From Andrena cerasifolii (lineage: Eukaryota; Arthropoda; Insecta; Hymenoptera; Andrenidae): 64,000 bases of DNA. Location: NCBI RefSeq assembly GCF_050908995.1, contig NC_135133.1, forward strand, positions 6,614,001 through 6,678,000. The letters are read 5' to 3'. The notes beneath the pieces are model-generated. The model was not told the DNA's origin, did not search any database, and saw nothing but the letters and a program-made list of their open reading frames with translations. Each line of letters opens with the position of its first letter. Position 1 is the stretch's first letter. Position numbers and translations under genes: made by a program. Below, piece after piece: positions 36,429 to 50,200 of the stretch.

Positions 36429-37144
36429 TTAAGGGGTCTTTCCACTGTGACGCCCTGATAAAGTACCGCTGTTTGGAACTTTTTTGTCAAAAAGAATGTG
36501 TTCACTAAATTGAAGTTCTTCCTGTTTATTAATACGTGCTCTGAGAATGTAATATTATTCTTTTCATATTTTTGTAATGCTTGCTTGCGCCAAAATAAGT
36601 GGGTGTAATGTGCGCTCTAAAATAAAAGATGCCTCGACTCCGTGGTAAATTTTGAAGGAACCGTGTGTCTGAAGAAACAAAACCAAATAGATTTCTACTT
36701 CGCTATGACAGGGACTAAGATTAATTAGATTGATGAAGAATTAACAAAATCCCGGACGTCAAAAGTTGAATATCGAAATTAGCTAAATTTTGTAATCATT
36801 CTGCGACGCAAAAGATGAGGAAAAAACAATGAAAATGTGTGATCCCAGTTCGGGCCATAGCGACGGTCACACTGATTACAAACCTCCCTGATACCACCGC
36901 CCCAGATACAGGGTTCTACCAAAATCGACACCGCAGTCGAGGCGTCTTTTTTTCACAGCACGTATTACACCCCCTTATTTTGGGACAAGCAAGCATTAAG
37001 AAAATATGAAAAAAATATTGTATCCCCAAAACACATGAATAAATAAAAAAAACTTCAATTTAGTAAACACATTCTTCTTGTGACAAAAAAAAAGTTCTAA
37101 ACAGCAGTACTTAATCGGGGCGTCACAGTGGAAAGACCCCTTAA
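36429..37144. mobile_element. TTAA-flanked element with inverted repeats of about 250 bp
   Basis: TTAA at 36429-36432 and 37141-37144. Both ends begin GGGGTCTTTCCACTGTGACG. The arms remain alignable through TTTACTAAATTGAAGTT-type, AATGCTTGCTTG and GGTGTAATG/ACGTG blocks to about 250 bp inward. The spacer is about 200 bp. No transposase frame. The TTAA target suggests piggyBac-type mobilisation, but such long arms are unusual for a MITE. Confidence 0.8.
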
Positions 37145-40100
37145 AAAATGACATCTCACAGAAGACTAAATTATCAATAGGTTTTCACCTAAGCTTTCTC
37201 AAGTCAATACACCTCACTCGTCGCGATTTCCCTCTAAAATGGATAAGCCTCTTTGCGCACGATTCGATGACAACGGAGCCATTGTTTATTGTTTCGTTAA
37301 GCACGACGCCGTTGCACGACTACGCTGGGAATCTCTCGTAAATCTGGCCATCTCCTCTGCCCGCTTACGACAATGTAACGACAATAGTAAATACCCTCAT
37401 CTGCAATTACAATGGGCCACTTAGCGTCCTATAAATCACAAAGTGGCGTCCGCGCCGTCAGACGGATTACAGGAATCATTCCTTCCGCGCGAGCCGGAAT
37501 AAGAAAACTTCTTTCAATTCTGGCACGCTCGCCGGAAGTTCCCGTAAAAGAGACAGCCAGAATTAGTGGCTATTTAATTAGCAACTTCGAGAGGCGAGTT
37601 TCCACTATCCGAGCCCCGCCTCCCGCGACAGGGGGTGGAAGCTGTGCTCATGGATTTCTTTGGGCGAATAATACCCGGGACGAGTTCGATAATTAGTTCC
37701 CGATGGTTGGTGCGTAATAAGAACGATACTGGGTGACCTATCAAAGGCACAAGTTTCTCTCAGCCCGTTCGCGACGGAAACTTCGCCCTGTCCACTGCGT
37801 TCTCCGAATGAGATTCGCGTCAGAGGGCGGATTTTCTTGGCGATATCGATCGCGCCCCGCAATCGCGTCGCCCGTCGCACGGCTCGTCGAATAAATCGCT
37901 CGACAGTCGCGTCCAAGCCGCCTCTGATAAATATGTATTCGTAAATTCCATACAGAGGGGGGTGGAGTCCTATATAGTGTACCGGGCCAGTTGGTCGTCG
38001 GCGCAGAGCGGGGGGGCAGTGTTTTATAAAGTATAATCTCGCTGGATGCGCCCGATAGAGTGCCGGCGCCCCTACACAATGTACGTTTTATGTCACACGG
38101 CCGTTTTACTTTCAAAACCGGCCCTAATATCGGGAACATCCGGGCGAATCGATAACCCGTCGCGATCGCCTACGGCCCTCCATTAATCGCTCGTAAATGT
38201 TGAAATTGATTTTTTAAAACCCATACCCCTTTAGTCCTCCTCCATGCATATGTATATACACGGGCGAGCAGGAAAGGAGGAAGCCGCGGTGAGCGGTGTT
38301 TAATAAACGTACGACCGCGGAACTTTTCACAATTACGAGAAAACAGCGTAATGCGGCCCCGGCTGCGAGTCGAATTCCAGTTACGAGTGCATTTTAAGTA
38401 GTTCCGCGGCCGAGCCCTGCGCGAGATTAGAAAACGAAAGGGCGGTCAGCACGGGGGTGGGTGAGTTACCGCGGGCACACGTGAAAATAAATCCCCGCGA
38501 AATAAGAAGTAGAACGGTTTTCGTCTGGATTCGGATCGGCTTAAAATACCGTGCAGGGCTGCGCCCGTTTTTCTTCTTTCGAGAAAGGGGGTTCGTGACC
38601 ATTTTTCTGCGAACGGTCCGTTGCGGAAATTGCGGGAAGTACTAACTATATTATCCATCGCGATGCATGTCAAGATTCGGAAGAAAGTTTCTCCGGCGAT
38701 GTTTGCTTTTTTAATACTGTATCGCGGCGGCTATCTTGAAAGTTATGGAGTAAGAGGGTTGATTAACTCGTACCTTCCAGCTGAATGTAAGCGAACGGTG
38801 CGCGGAACTTCGCCCGGAACACGCGCCTTCTGTGAGAGGTAAAGGTTTTTCCGCCTGGCCGAGCGAAACTTCGAGTTCGTCTTTAATTCAGCGTAGTTTA
38901 AAGTACTTCGCCAGAATATCGACGGTTTGTTTGTTACGGTTAATTAAACTTCCGGGCTCGGCAGGGGCGAGCTGGGAACCGGAGACGGTGCCGCCACCTG
39001 CGGGCGGAGGCGCGAAAGTACCGGCAGCACAAAAGGCATCTACGCTGCTGAGCGGTGGCGAGTAAAGCGAGTGCTGAAATCAATGGGATAACTTTCTTAA
39101 TTTGCCTATCAAAGCCAAAATTCGCAGTTCTGTTAGCTTTTGCTTCTTTGGTCGGCCCTAGCTCGGAGCTGGACCTGAAAAAGAACGAAGTAGCTGTGTA
39201 GAGTGCTTTCAAGCAGTTGCCATAGAATTAAATTTTATTAGATCCTTCCTTTACAAGAGCACGAGGGTCTTGATTACGTATTTGTATGTATAAAAATTAA
39301 TTTGCTTGCTCGATAGAGAGAAACGACGAGGAGAGGTAAATTAAGCTCGAGTTACATTTCCATTCCACGGGAATGCGAACATTGAGGAGGGCTCCTTACG
39401 TAAGCGCCGTTATAATTTCACGTACCAACAAGGAGAGAGAATATTAATATTACAAACATTAACAAATATATATATAGCTTTTATTACTAAAAACAATTTC
39501 TGCTCGCCCTTGCCGCGACGTCTCATTGTTATGCCATACAAAACGTGGAAATGCCAAATTAATAACGAACTCACTGCAAATCACTCCAAGGAGCTATAGA
39601 TCTCTTCGAACCTTGAAATTCAATGGTTCCTCACGTTTCATTCTTCAAGATCTTTCCTCTCGCATACGAAAGGCTCAGCACCTCCACGTTTCTCGCCTCC
39701 AGAAATAACTAGAACTGTGCAACTACTCGTAGCGGAGTAACACATAGCACCTGAACTTCAAGAACCATCGTCGCCGCAAAGCTTGACAATTCCGAAAGCT
39801 CCCTAAATCCTAACGAGCCTAAAATAATCCCCGAAACGTTGCGTGCTCTACAGAAAAGAAGGCGGACCGTCTGCCCCTCCTAAAAATGGCCCGAATTTTG
39901 CGGCGACGATCATTCGTAAGAAATAAAAAGAGGAATGCTTCGTCTTGGTGTATCGTTAACGTACGAAGAGCGTAGAAGACTGAAAGAACAAGCACGTACA
40001 TCCGCGTGCTATCCGTGATAGGACCACCGAATCGGGACGATCGCGTGCATAGTTTATATACACAGAGCACCTCGCGTAATGACAGAATGCAGTTGCCGCC

Positions 40101-40932
40101 CTAAGACGATCACCGAGTCGCGCGGAGTCGCTGGAAAACGCGGGACGAGCAGCGGAACGCGACTCCCTGGGTTAAAGCAAGACCATGGGTAATTGGGATT
40201 AACGCCCCGAACCGGTGAACCGAGGCGAGAAAGTTTGATTAATTCGGTCGGGGAGCACCGTGCGCGATCTCCGAAGCTAGTTAACTATAATTGCCAACTT
40301 CCATCGCGAAAACGTCGGCGACAGAGAGGAGGAGGAGGATGCAAAGGGGCGCGGAAAAATCGGGCGTGTTAAATAAAAAGGGTCCTATTAAATATAGATT
40401 ATACCTCAGATACAGTTGTCCTGCTCGTTGCATCTGTGCCCGTGATTGCAAAGTGTAACATTAGACGTACCTTTTTCTCCGATAATTACCTTCAAAGAGT
40501 AAACTTATCGTCATTAAACTACGAAGAACGTGGAGGTAGCGCGTCAGCTCGGAGTTACTCTTGCGTGTCGGTGTTCCAAAGGAACCCCTCGCCGTACAAG
40601 AATTTCTTTTACCTTCCCTCCCCCAATTCTCATCTTTCTCTTCTTCGCCACCGCCGCGGACGCCATTCGCGATCGTTCCCTTGGTTAGCAGGTAATTTTA
40701 CTGGCAAGTAAAGGCTAATCTCGCGGATTAGTTCTTTCGCGTCACTGTGGCTTCTCGGAGGGAGACACGATGGTGAGAGGAAAGGGTATTGCAGCACCAT
40801 TGTGTCCAAAATTCATTTTGGGAGACGGCGTTCCGACTTCCCGTCGGCTCGGTCCGTTGGACAGATTGAACCGGTGAGGTCGGACCCGTGTATAAATACG
40901 ATAATGCCATCCGTACGCATGGTTGCAGTCTG
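37145..40932. other. Intergenic flank downstream of hillarin
   Basis: No coding frame of note. The right part probably includes the hillarin 3' UTR. Minus-strand AATAAA matches lie at about 39480-39485 and 39232-39237, but which one is used cannot be told. Confidence 0.4.
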
Positions 40933-41244
40933 CTAGTTCCGCTTGCTGGAGTTGATGAGATACTTGCAGCAGTGCGTGAGCAGGTGCTTCTCGCCTGTGA
41001 TGTCGTGCGGGACGCTGGTCGGGCTGGTCGATTCCCTGGTATAAATGTCCAGGCCGTATTGGCCCTCCTCGGGAAAGCTGATCGAGAAAGTCACCACGTC
41101 GTCGTCGGCGATCGAGTGCGTGACGTATTTGGAGAGGCGTTTCTCCTCGATGCCGTTCTTGTGCAGCGTCGCCATGAAGTCGGTCAGCGGTCTCGACATC
41201 CGGAATTGGATCTCCAGCTCGCGGCCAGCGAACACCAGAGCCTC
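40933..41244 (-). CDS. Hil: Hillarin coding exon 11 (C-terminus and stop)
   Basis: Encodes EALVFAGRELEIQFRMSRPL through HCCKYLINSSKRN and stop TAG (40933-40935). The acceptor is ATCGCAG|GAG. A Ser/Thr/Pro-rich loop precedes the conserved EKHLLTHCCKYLINSS end. Confidence 0.93.
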   Translation of the reverse strand, partial: EALVFAGRELEIQFRMSRPLTDFMATLHKNGIEEKRLSKYVTHSIADDDVVTFSISFPEEGQYGLDIYTRESTSPTSVPHDITGEKHLLTHCCKYLINSSKRN

Positions 41245-44200
41245 CTGCGATCATTCATCGGGAGATGGGAATTAAATCGTCACATTGCGTCGATATATTC
41301 TATGACTACAAATGAAGGAGCAAATGGGAAGAGCAACTAGATGGGTCCTAAGGTGCCTTTTTCTTATTTCTATTGAAAGAGCACACTGGTACCACTTGAT
41401 TACTAAATTCTAAGGTACGCTATAGGAATTGTATGAGTCGACGTACCTGGTGAGTGATGGGTATAAGCCCAAACAGCCTGGTCGCCTTCGTGGGCCCCCA
41501 TTCACCGCTGGCGCAGTCTGGCAGAGGCACCATCACCGTCTGCAACTCCTCGCAGGCGATCTTGAACTTGCACACGCTCTTGAACTTCATTGGCTCGCCA
41601 GTCAGGTACTCCTTCGGCGTCACTGCGTTCGCGAATATGTCCAGGAGGAAGGCCCCTGAACAGGGCGCGTGCACCCTGAAGGCGACTATGTTCCCCACCA
41701 CTGACTACGAACACGAGTTTTCCAGAGGTTTATACTTCGAGTCAAGGCAATGGTGTCCTTAATCTATGCATTCTTCAAACTGCTGACTGGGTACATTTAG
41801 CGAACTAAAGAGTATCCTTTCATAAAACGACTTGGACGGTCCAAACAGCTGGCTAAGATCAATACGGAGGGACGTTATTATCGTAAACACTGAACGTTGA
41901 ATCGCGAACGAACCAACAAACTCTTCGCGGATTCCTGCCGGCCAATTAGTTTCATTCCCGCGCAACTAATTAGCGAGGGACGCTTAAACTCCCATCAAGA
42001 GACTCCTCCACCAATTACACTTTTCTAATTAGTTCGCGCAAATATCGCGCCGGTTAATTAGCCTGACAGCGCGCGATTATCCCGAAAAAAATCGAGCGAT
42101 CCAAGTTACCTGCATGACGAAACGCTTCAGCGACACGCCGTCGTACCCGTCGCCGTCGTTGTCGTAGAACTTCAGGTTATAGTGGAAGATGAGGGAGGAC
42201 TGCATGTGTGCCGGCATCGCTATCCTGACGGTCGCTGCGCCGGTGGAGTCCGTGTACATAACCGCATTCGTGTTCGTATCCGGGAAGTAAAGGCCGTACC
42301 TGTCGAATTAACATAAGTCCTGGCTCTTTTGGTACACAGTGCATACTCGTTACGGGATAGAGTCCGCGAGAGAATTGGGAAACGCAAACATTCAGATCAA
42401 ACAGTCGATCGTGCGATAGTTCCACGCGGTGGATCTTCTTATCGATGTTTGCAGAGAGAAGCCACGGGGTTACCTCACCTGAAGAACAACGACCGCACGA
42501 AAGGCAGCTCCTCGAAGTCCTTCAGCGAAATCGGCTGCTTCAGCAACTGCCACTCCTCTTGCAGAGGGAAGAACTCGTATATGAACTCACGTGGGTCCGT
42601 CAAGAAGTAGTGGTCATCGTACTCGTATCTGTAACAAAAGAAAAAGCAATGGTCAGGTTAATTAGAGAAAGGCGGGTTATCATTGAAAGATCGGCTGTGT
42701 CACCTGAGGCTATCGTTCTTGGCTTTCGGCTGACCAGGGCGAGGAACTTCTTTGGCATTGACGAGATGTCGTGCCCCCCAGTTGCACTGGACGAATCTCC
42801 ACGCGCCAGCTACGTAAACCGCGTTCCAACTGTTCCGGAATCTGTTGTCCTCGAAACAGACCCCTGGTTGGTAGCCGGCCGACTTGCTGTAGCCCTTTAT
42901 GACCACGCAGTGCAATCCTGCGTAACTGCAGAAATAGATCGGCGTTCAGTGGGAGGCCCTCGGGGCACCCTAAGCTGTGTTCTCTGCTTCTAAAGCTACG
43001 TAAGCCTCGCTTCTTCTTCTGCAGAGTGTTTTACACGCGCGTCGCGGCAAGAATCGTTATTGCCATAAGCAGAGTCGTTCCACGTACCTGCACAGTCGCT
43101 TGAACAGAACGTGGTAACTTTCGGTCCCGTGCTTTATCCCCCTTAGCAAGCCCATAGGCGTGTCCCCGCGCAGATTCTCGTCGAACTGCATGGTGTTCAG
43201 ATTCTTCACGGTGATCCATCGGAATATTGTCCTCGCCTTTTCTATATCCGAGCCGCATCTGCTCACCAACTGCCGCACCAGGTCCGTGAACGTTTTCTGG
43301 TCTTCTTGGGCTACCTGATTTATCGCAAACAGAGAAAGGATAACAATGGTCCAGCGTTAAAGAGTCGCCCACTGAAATTACCACCCCCACTGCACGAATC
43401 TCTCAACTACCCAGTCGGGTTGCTACAATTTACTGTCTGCTTCAAGCACCATCGCTCCTTTCAACTTTCAAAATTATCCTCGAAATAAACGACAGCTCGT
43501 AAATCGATTACCCCCGGTGGCTGCTGCGGCAGGCTTTGGGGGAGGCTGGATCAGGGAAGCCGTACCGCGGATATATGAAAATATCGTCGCTGATTCGAGG
43601 GGGCCCCTTTAAAATTCCGTCGATGTAACCGCGGCGCCTCGTCGATATTACGTTTACAGGATCCCGGCGCTAAAAGGGACCCGGCACGCCGGCAGCTTAC
43701 CGAAATAGCTATCTGATCCATGTCAGCAAACTCCAGAGGATCATTGTAGATGTGATACTTGGCGAGGGCCGGGGGCTGCGGGGGTGGCGCGCGGGACGGA
43801 TAAGGCATAGGCGGCGCTTCCTGGGCATAACCGTCCCCCTCGTCTAGGTACAGGCTTTCCTGGCGCATATACTCGCTTCTCGCCTCATTGATCAGCTCCA
43901 GCATCTCCGAGCTCTGTTTCTCCACCAGCGCCGCGGTCGCCGCCCTGGAAATTGATCAGGAGTTACGGGGGTGGCCGTGAACCGCGAGGACCCTTCCGAC
44001 ATTTCGAAATTCCATTGCCCGCGGCCAGAAGTTCCCAGTCGATTTTAAATAAATTATTCCGACGGTTGGCCGAGTCCGGTCGGAATACAGTGGGACCCAA
44101 CGATTGCGGAGTTAAATGTGAGTTACGAACAGAGGGAGAATACCATGTGGCTGCAGCGGCGGTTTAATTTGTAACAATCTCGCGGTGGATTTTAATCATG

Positions 44201-47200
44201 ACGTACCGCGCGTGTTTTCTCAGCCATGTAACGTTCCACCCTTGGATTAACCCCCTCGAAGGACCTCTGCACGCTCGTGTCTGACAGAGGATTACGCACA
44301 GGTCGTGCGCACAATTCGAGCTTGCTAATTAATGCATGTCGAATGATGGTCTGGGCATCGAGATTAAGAACTAGGTCTGCAGGATGCGCTCGAGTAAATT
44401 TCTGGGCATTTTGCTCGCGGGGAATGTGAGAACGTAGCGTTAAGGGGTTAATCGCGGGTTGACGCAACAAAGTTGCGCTCCGTCCCGCGGGATCGCAATG
44501 AGCGCAATCCGGTAAGGAGCGAGTTTAATTGGGTAATGGGTACCGTTCGTGCTCCAGCATTTTGCGCGTGAGACTTTCCTTCTTCTTGTCCCTGCGGAGA
44601 GTCATGTTCTTCTCCAGGTCCTCCTTCTCCTGCTGGAACTGTTGGGTACGGCCTCTTCCGCCTTTCTCGCGCTCCCATCTCGCCGACAGCTGCTCCAGCT
44701 CTTTCTCCCATTCGTCCTGTTTTCGGCAGAGTACCGCGAGAGTTAATCGCCCGCGATTTCGATGCCGCGACAAATATTTCAATTAACAAGCTGGAGACAC
44801 GTACCCTGAATTCCTCCCGAATCCGTCTGTCCTCCTCCTCGCGGTGATGAGCGAACTTCCTGTAGAGATCGTCCTCCTCTTTGCGATGCTTCATCTCCAG
44901 CCGCGTCTGCTCATCTCGATCCTACCAATGGCGAAAGGAAATCACGTGAAAAAACACCCGAAAGCATAAAAATCCAAACCAAGACGGGTTTCACCGAGGT
45001 ACAATTAACCCAAGATCTCTTCTTCGGCAATCGAAGTAGCCTAAGACCCCGCCTAAACGCTCCGCAAGCTGGTTCTCGTCTAGTTTTTATAGTTTACTTT
45101 CACGCCCGCTCTGCTTTCCTCCTATCCAAGTGGCAGCCGGAAACGACCGGTGTCGTCGACAAATTGAAGCGATCACGGCGCGAAAAAATTGGAGTCGACG
45201 TTCAAGAACTTCCAGTTTGGCGTTCCATTGCGCAATTTCCTCCGCAATCGGTCGCGTGCACAAACAGGGAAGCCCACGCTACAGTTACGTCATGACGGTG
45301 CACGGTATTGCGTGAAATAGCCGCGAATAGGGACAATGTTAACCCGGCGTTGGTCAGGTGGGGTCTCAAACACACCAGAATTTAGATTGCGTATACTTCT
45401 TAACAACGCGTGGCAGTGTTATTTAGTTTATTCATTATTTAAGCTATTTAGGAAGTATATTTTTGTTGAGAATTAAAGATGTTTAATTAGTTAAGTATTT
45501 TTGAGTAATAAAAATGTAATTAAAGATATGGATTTCTATAATACAGTAAATTAATTTCGGGGTCTGTGGGACCCCACCTTACTACTCTTGTTACATTTGC
45601 CCACGTTACCAACGCCGGATTAAGGAGCTTGACATTTCCACGCGTTTCTAACAGCTTCTTCAGCCAGATGGGTAAGAATCGAAGACCTTGAAGGGGTGCA
45701 GCTCCATCTTTACCAACTCCGAGTAAATAAGAAAAAACTGATTATAAAATTACTGCTTTGACTTAACGTTGAAAAGAGCACAGAATAAATAGTAGTTATT
45801 CAATAAGTTTTTATTTCTATTTTTGACGAATTTTTCAAATCTGGAGCTGTCTCTGACTCGCAGCTTTCAAAATTTGCAATAAATCGCTCATTTGTTATCG
45901 GATTCACATCAACCGTGCGCCAAGCGATGTAAATTTTTGTTTACCTATATTACACGCCATAACGCAAAAACTGTGAAAAGTTGGAGCTGCAAGGTCTTCA
46001 ATTGCGATCGTGATTGCTGAAACTAATTCAGCATGCCTTCCCATCCCTGCCAATTAAAACGTTCCCTTCTTCACAGAGGCTCCCAATAATGGCCGAGAAA
46101 TTGTTACAACATTCGCGTTCTCGGTTTTCGAATTTATGGCCGTCCGTTTGTTTGTTCCGCGAATCCCACCCGTTTCGCTGTTAAACGAGCCGGTAAAAAG
46201 CCTCGCGTACTTTCGAGACGCCGTGAAAGCGCGCTAATAGGATTAATCCGGTCACTCTGTTTACCCGCGTCATTGGAGGAGCAATTTTCTTTTGATATAC
46301 CTTCGCGTGACTGCTTCACCGAGATCCCAGCAACTTTTGTTGCCGCGTCCTCTTGAGAGGCGCGGTTAACTCGCCACGTGCCCGTGCTAATAACCCTCGC
46401 GTCGATTTTATTGAAAGCTATCGTGCCGTCGATTGCAGTCTTCCGCGTGTGTCAGTATCCATGTCAGTGAAAACTACCTTATATTTAATTTCAAGGAAAG
46501 TGTCACCTGCCAACCCTTAAATAATTCCCTCCAGAAGTAATCGAATAAATAAATTCCTTCGCATATTCCCTGAGGAAAAGGACCATCATAAACCAAGCAA
46601 CAGTATCTCACTCTAAAATTCATGCTGTAAAGTCAGCTTTTAATCTTCAGCCGAGGGTCCACCTGGAAGCTAAGTTAAACTAAGTTATGCTATGCTATGC
46701 TATGCTTTGCTATGTCTGACTGTGCTATAAAAAAAGAACATAAAAAAACATAGTACCGCTGAGCTTAGCATTAGGTGAAAACGATTCCACAAGGATGTAT
46801 TAAACCTAATTTTTTAACAGTTAACATAGCATAGCATAGCATAGTTTAACTTAGCATAGCATAGCATAGCATAGTTTAACTTAGCATAGCATAGCATAGC
46901 ATAGTTTAACTTAGCATAGCATAGCTTAGCATCCAAGTGGACTCCCGGCTTTAGCGAGTGAAGAACGGCGTGGACAGAAAGTAAGAACAAAATTGATAGA
47001 ATAGAAACTGCTATCTTCATCCACCATGTTAATCATTCCGATTAACGCACCAGAGGCTGTTTGTTCGCGAAGGCGCGTGAGAGGCTAAGTCACAATTGCT
47101 TTTCAACAGGATACGCACACGGCGGTGCTCTCTTTCTACTTCCCTCGTACTAGCGTGCACAACTCTTTCCTCGGCCCCGGCAACGATTCTCTAATTAGCT

Positions 47201-50200
47201 ATCAAGTGCAGTAGAGTACCGCAAGCGGAAGTGATTCTGGCTCCGTGCGCGAGCTTTCCTTCGCGTGCACGCCGCTCCCGCGAGCCAGCCGAAGAAGACA
47301 GTGGGACGCGTTCTTCCGTGGTAACAGTTTGAATAGTGTTCCTAGGGTACGTGCATTGTATTGTTCGCGGACCAGGCGCGTAAGAAAGTCGCTTGGATCG
47401 CGTGAAAACCGTGGCAGAGTTACAGGAACAGGGAAACGCCAGAGGCGACACGATCTTTCCTCGTCTTTCGATTTTTGCCTTCTTTTACGCTTGACGGCCC
47501 GACGATCCTCGGCTTCTTGCCGGCGAAATTGTCCGCTCGAACGACTCTCCAGGCGGTCGTCGCTGGAGGAATCCGCGATTCACGGTTCCGCGAACCGTTG
47601 AAATCGACGGTTCATCGGGAGGAGAGAGAATCGGGGGGAGCGCTGCCGGTTTACGAGCGGCCGATAATTGGGAAAACGCGTGGGCGGCGACCGGGGATCT
47701 TTACAGCGCCGCCGTCATCATCGTGGACGTAGAAAGTATTCGTTTTATCGCGCGGGATAACGGGTCCCGTCCAACACGCCACTGGTTATTCTCGGTTGTA
47801 ATAAAATAGAGGAGAGTGGCTTGTGTATCGGGCCGCTGCTGATATTCTAGGAACGCTACGAGAATCCGATGTACTGGGTATAATAAAATGATAGAGTCGA
47901 GAAGTTAGAATCGCGTGGAGTGATTGAGCCCAGTTATGCAGGAAGCTACCAACCCTCAAAATGACAAAGAATTAGGTAAACGCAGTATGGATCCTATAAT
48001 TTTGTAAAAAAGTTACCAACCCATAGAATAACTCCTACATTATACGATTATTAAAACTACCAAGCCATAGTTCCATTTTAGGCTTAAAAAAGAAAGCCTG
48101 CAGGAAATTTAAATTAATAACAAGAAATAAACTATACTCAATAGAAATAAAGCTACATTTTTTAAACAATTAACATTTTCAATTTACTCAGTTTCAGATC
48201 AGTGAGGGCTGGTAGCAACACCACAGCTATTTTAGAAATTTTCGAATTAGCGATGTATCCAGCTTATTAGCCAGCTATGCTACATGAAACACGAATAATT
48301 TCTCTTTACTTTGAAACAAAGTACACACAAAAATATCAATTATTATTCAATCAACAGCGACCTAACTTTTGCTAGGCGATATTAGGTACCACCACCCTGC
48401 GTATCTACGCACTTACATCCTCACTGCAATAAGAAATCATTAAGAATCCCTGCGGCAGCTCAATAATTCGTGCCCCTTAAGCATCGCGACTCTATCGCGA
48501 GCTTTTCAACAGATTTTCCCTCCCTCCGTCGCCCTTCCCCGTCCCCCTTTTTCCTCCTCCGTTGGAACGCAGAAGGAAACAGGGTCCCGCGACCCTGCCA
48601 CCCGATTGCCCACGGTACTTTCGTTTCGCAAAGGCCGCGCATAGAGCCGCGACGGCTGCCGGCGTCCACGAAATCCTATAAATAACAGGGACCACCGTGG
48701 GGCCTTTTTGCTGGATGCGCGCGCGAAAGCGGACTGGGAGAAAACGCGCGCGGATAGTGGAGCGGCTAGCGGCTCGGCCTTCTTCTACGGCTGCCGGCCG
48801 ATGGGAAAAGCGGTAATCTCATTTTCATGTGGAGCCCGTCTATGCTGCGTACACATTCCGCGCTTGTCAACCGGTTCGCTCATGAAAGTCACATTCCACC
48901 GCGATCGGAAATTCGGCACCCCTGCCCACGAGTTTCCATTGAATCGCGTCCGCGTCCTGACACGCGCGTCCATCGTCTCGGATAATCGCCGACCCCACCG
49001 TGGTCCAGCGTGCGCGATTTCCACGAGTCACTGAACTCGGTCGAAATACCTACCCAATTTCGTCGTAATTTAAGTTCTTCGAGACGTGAACATTCTGGGC
49101 TGGCTTTGGCATTTATTGGAGCGACGAATGCGCTTTATCTTAATTTTTGTATATCGAACGAGACTTATAGGCAGTGGCGCACTCAGGATTTAATCTTGGG
49201 GGAGCCGAGTTGAACGGATAAAAATATTTCTACTGCAAATTCAATAAAATTCGTTAGGCGGCTATACAAATTTATTTAGAGAAAAAAATCCCGTTTTCTT
49301 TTCTTTTTACAAAGCCCCTTCTTTGGGGGGTGCCTGGGCACCTTGGCCCCCTCTGGGTGCGCCACTGTTCATAGATGAAACATGTAACGTAGTGCTACTT
49401 TATTTAGCAAATTTCAAAGTTAAAGCCACTGTGGCACAGGGCTAAAGTGACCATGCTCCCCGATCGATGGTTCGACGGAAGGGCCTGCATGTGCCCGTAA
49501 TTAACGCGAGGCCGCTTAATTGCCGCGATGGTGGTGGAGAATAGGTGATCCGCGCCTAATATGGCGGTGACCGTGACGAATGATTTCACCGGCTATGCCC
49601 AATGACTCACCAGATAATAATCGATGGGCTTCTCGCGTGCCTTGCTGTAGCCCTTCTGAAGTTCGGTCTGCTTAAGGGCATGGGCGATGTGAAGCGCGCT
49701 GGCGTCGAATCTGCCGTACTGATAGCTTCCATCCCCTGTGTAATTGTGGTTGTACGGCGAGGACGCGCCACCGCCGCTGTTCCCATGGAGATCACGCTGG
49801 GACGAATTCGCGGCGGGCGGTGAACCGTGCCCGTTCAGGTGCCTGGCATAATTAGGCGAGTCTACATTATCGTAACTGCAACAAAATTATGCAACGGGTC
49901 TTCAGGGGGGCTAGGGATCGTCGCTGCAACAGTCCCCGCCAGCGCTCCCCTTCGGCCAGGGAACTGGGGGTTGACGCGGTCAATCACGCGTTTTCCATCT
50001 GACTCTGACACGCAAAGAAACAGAACACATAAAAATATTCCAATTAATTCTGTACAGCGCAGTAACTGAGTGTGGAGACGCTGCATTCGATGCTTATTAA
50101 TTGCGTCTTGTTGCCATGGAGGATAAGGACACGGTGGCGTTTAAGGGATAACGCAACGGTGATAGGCCACAAATGGTAGGATAAGTTTGGAGGTGATTTT

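Larger units (their letters stand above)
44922..49610 (-). other. Hillarin intron 2 (4.7 kb)
   Basis: Bounded by donor GTGAGT after exon 2 and acceptor TTGGTAG before exon 3. No coding frame inside is convincing. It holds a TTAA MITE, a dispersed repeat copy, a foldback with a minisatellite, a weak inverted-repeat segment and a hAT-type MITE, each listed separately. The rest is unremarkable. Confidence 0.85.

Noticed and set aside
36236..36505. 90-codon minus-strand frame with a hydrophobic end
   Set aside because: Runs across the TTAA boundary of the element at 36429 and matches no known protein.
46814..47020. Minus-strand frame with repeated LCYAKLNYAM-type units
   Set aside because: Translation of the AGCAT minisatellite, not a protein gene.
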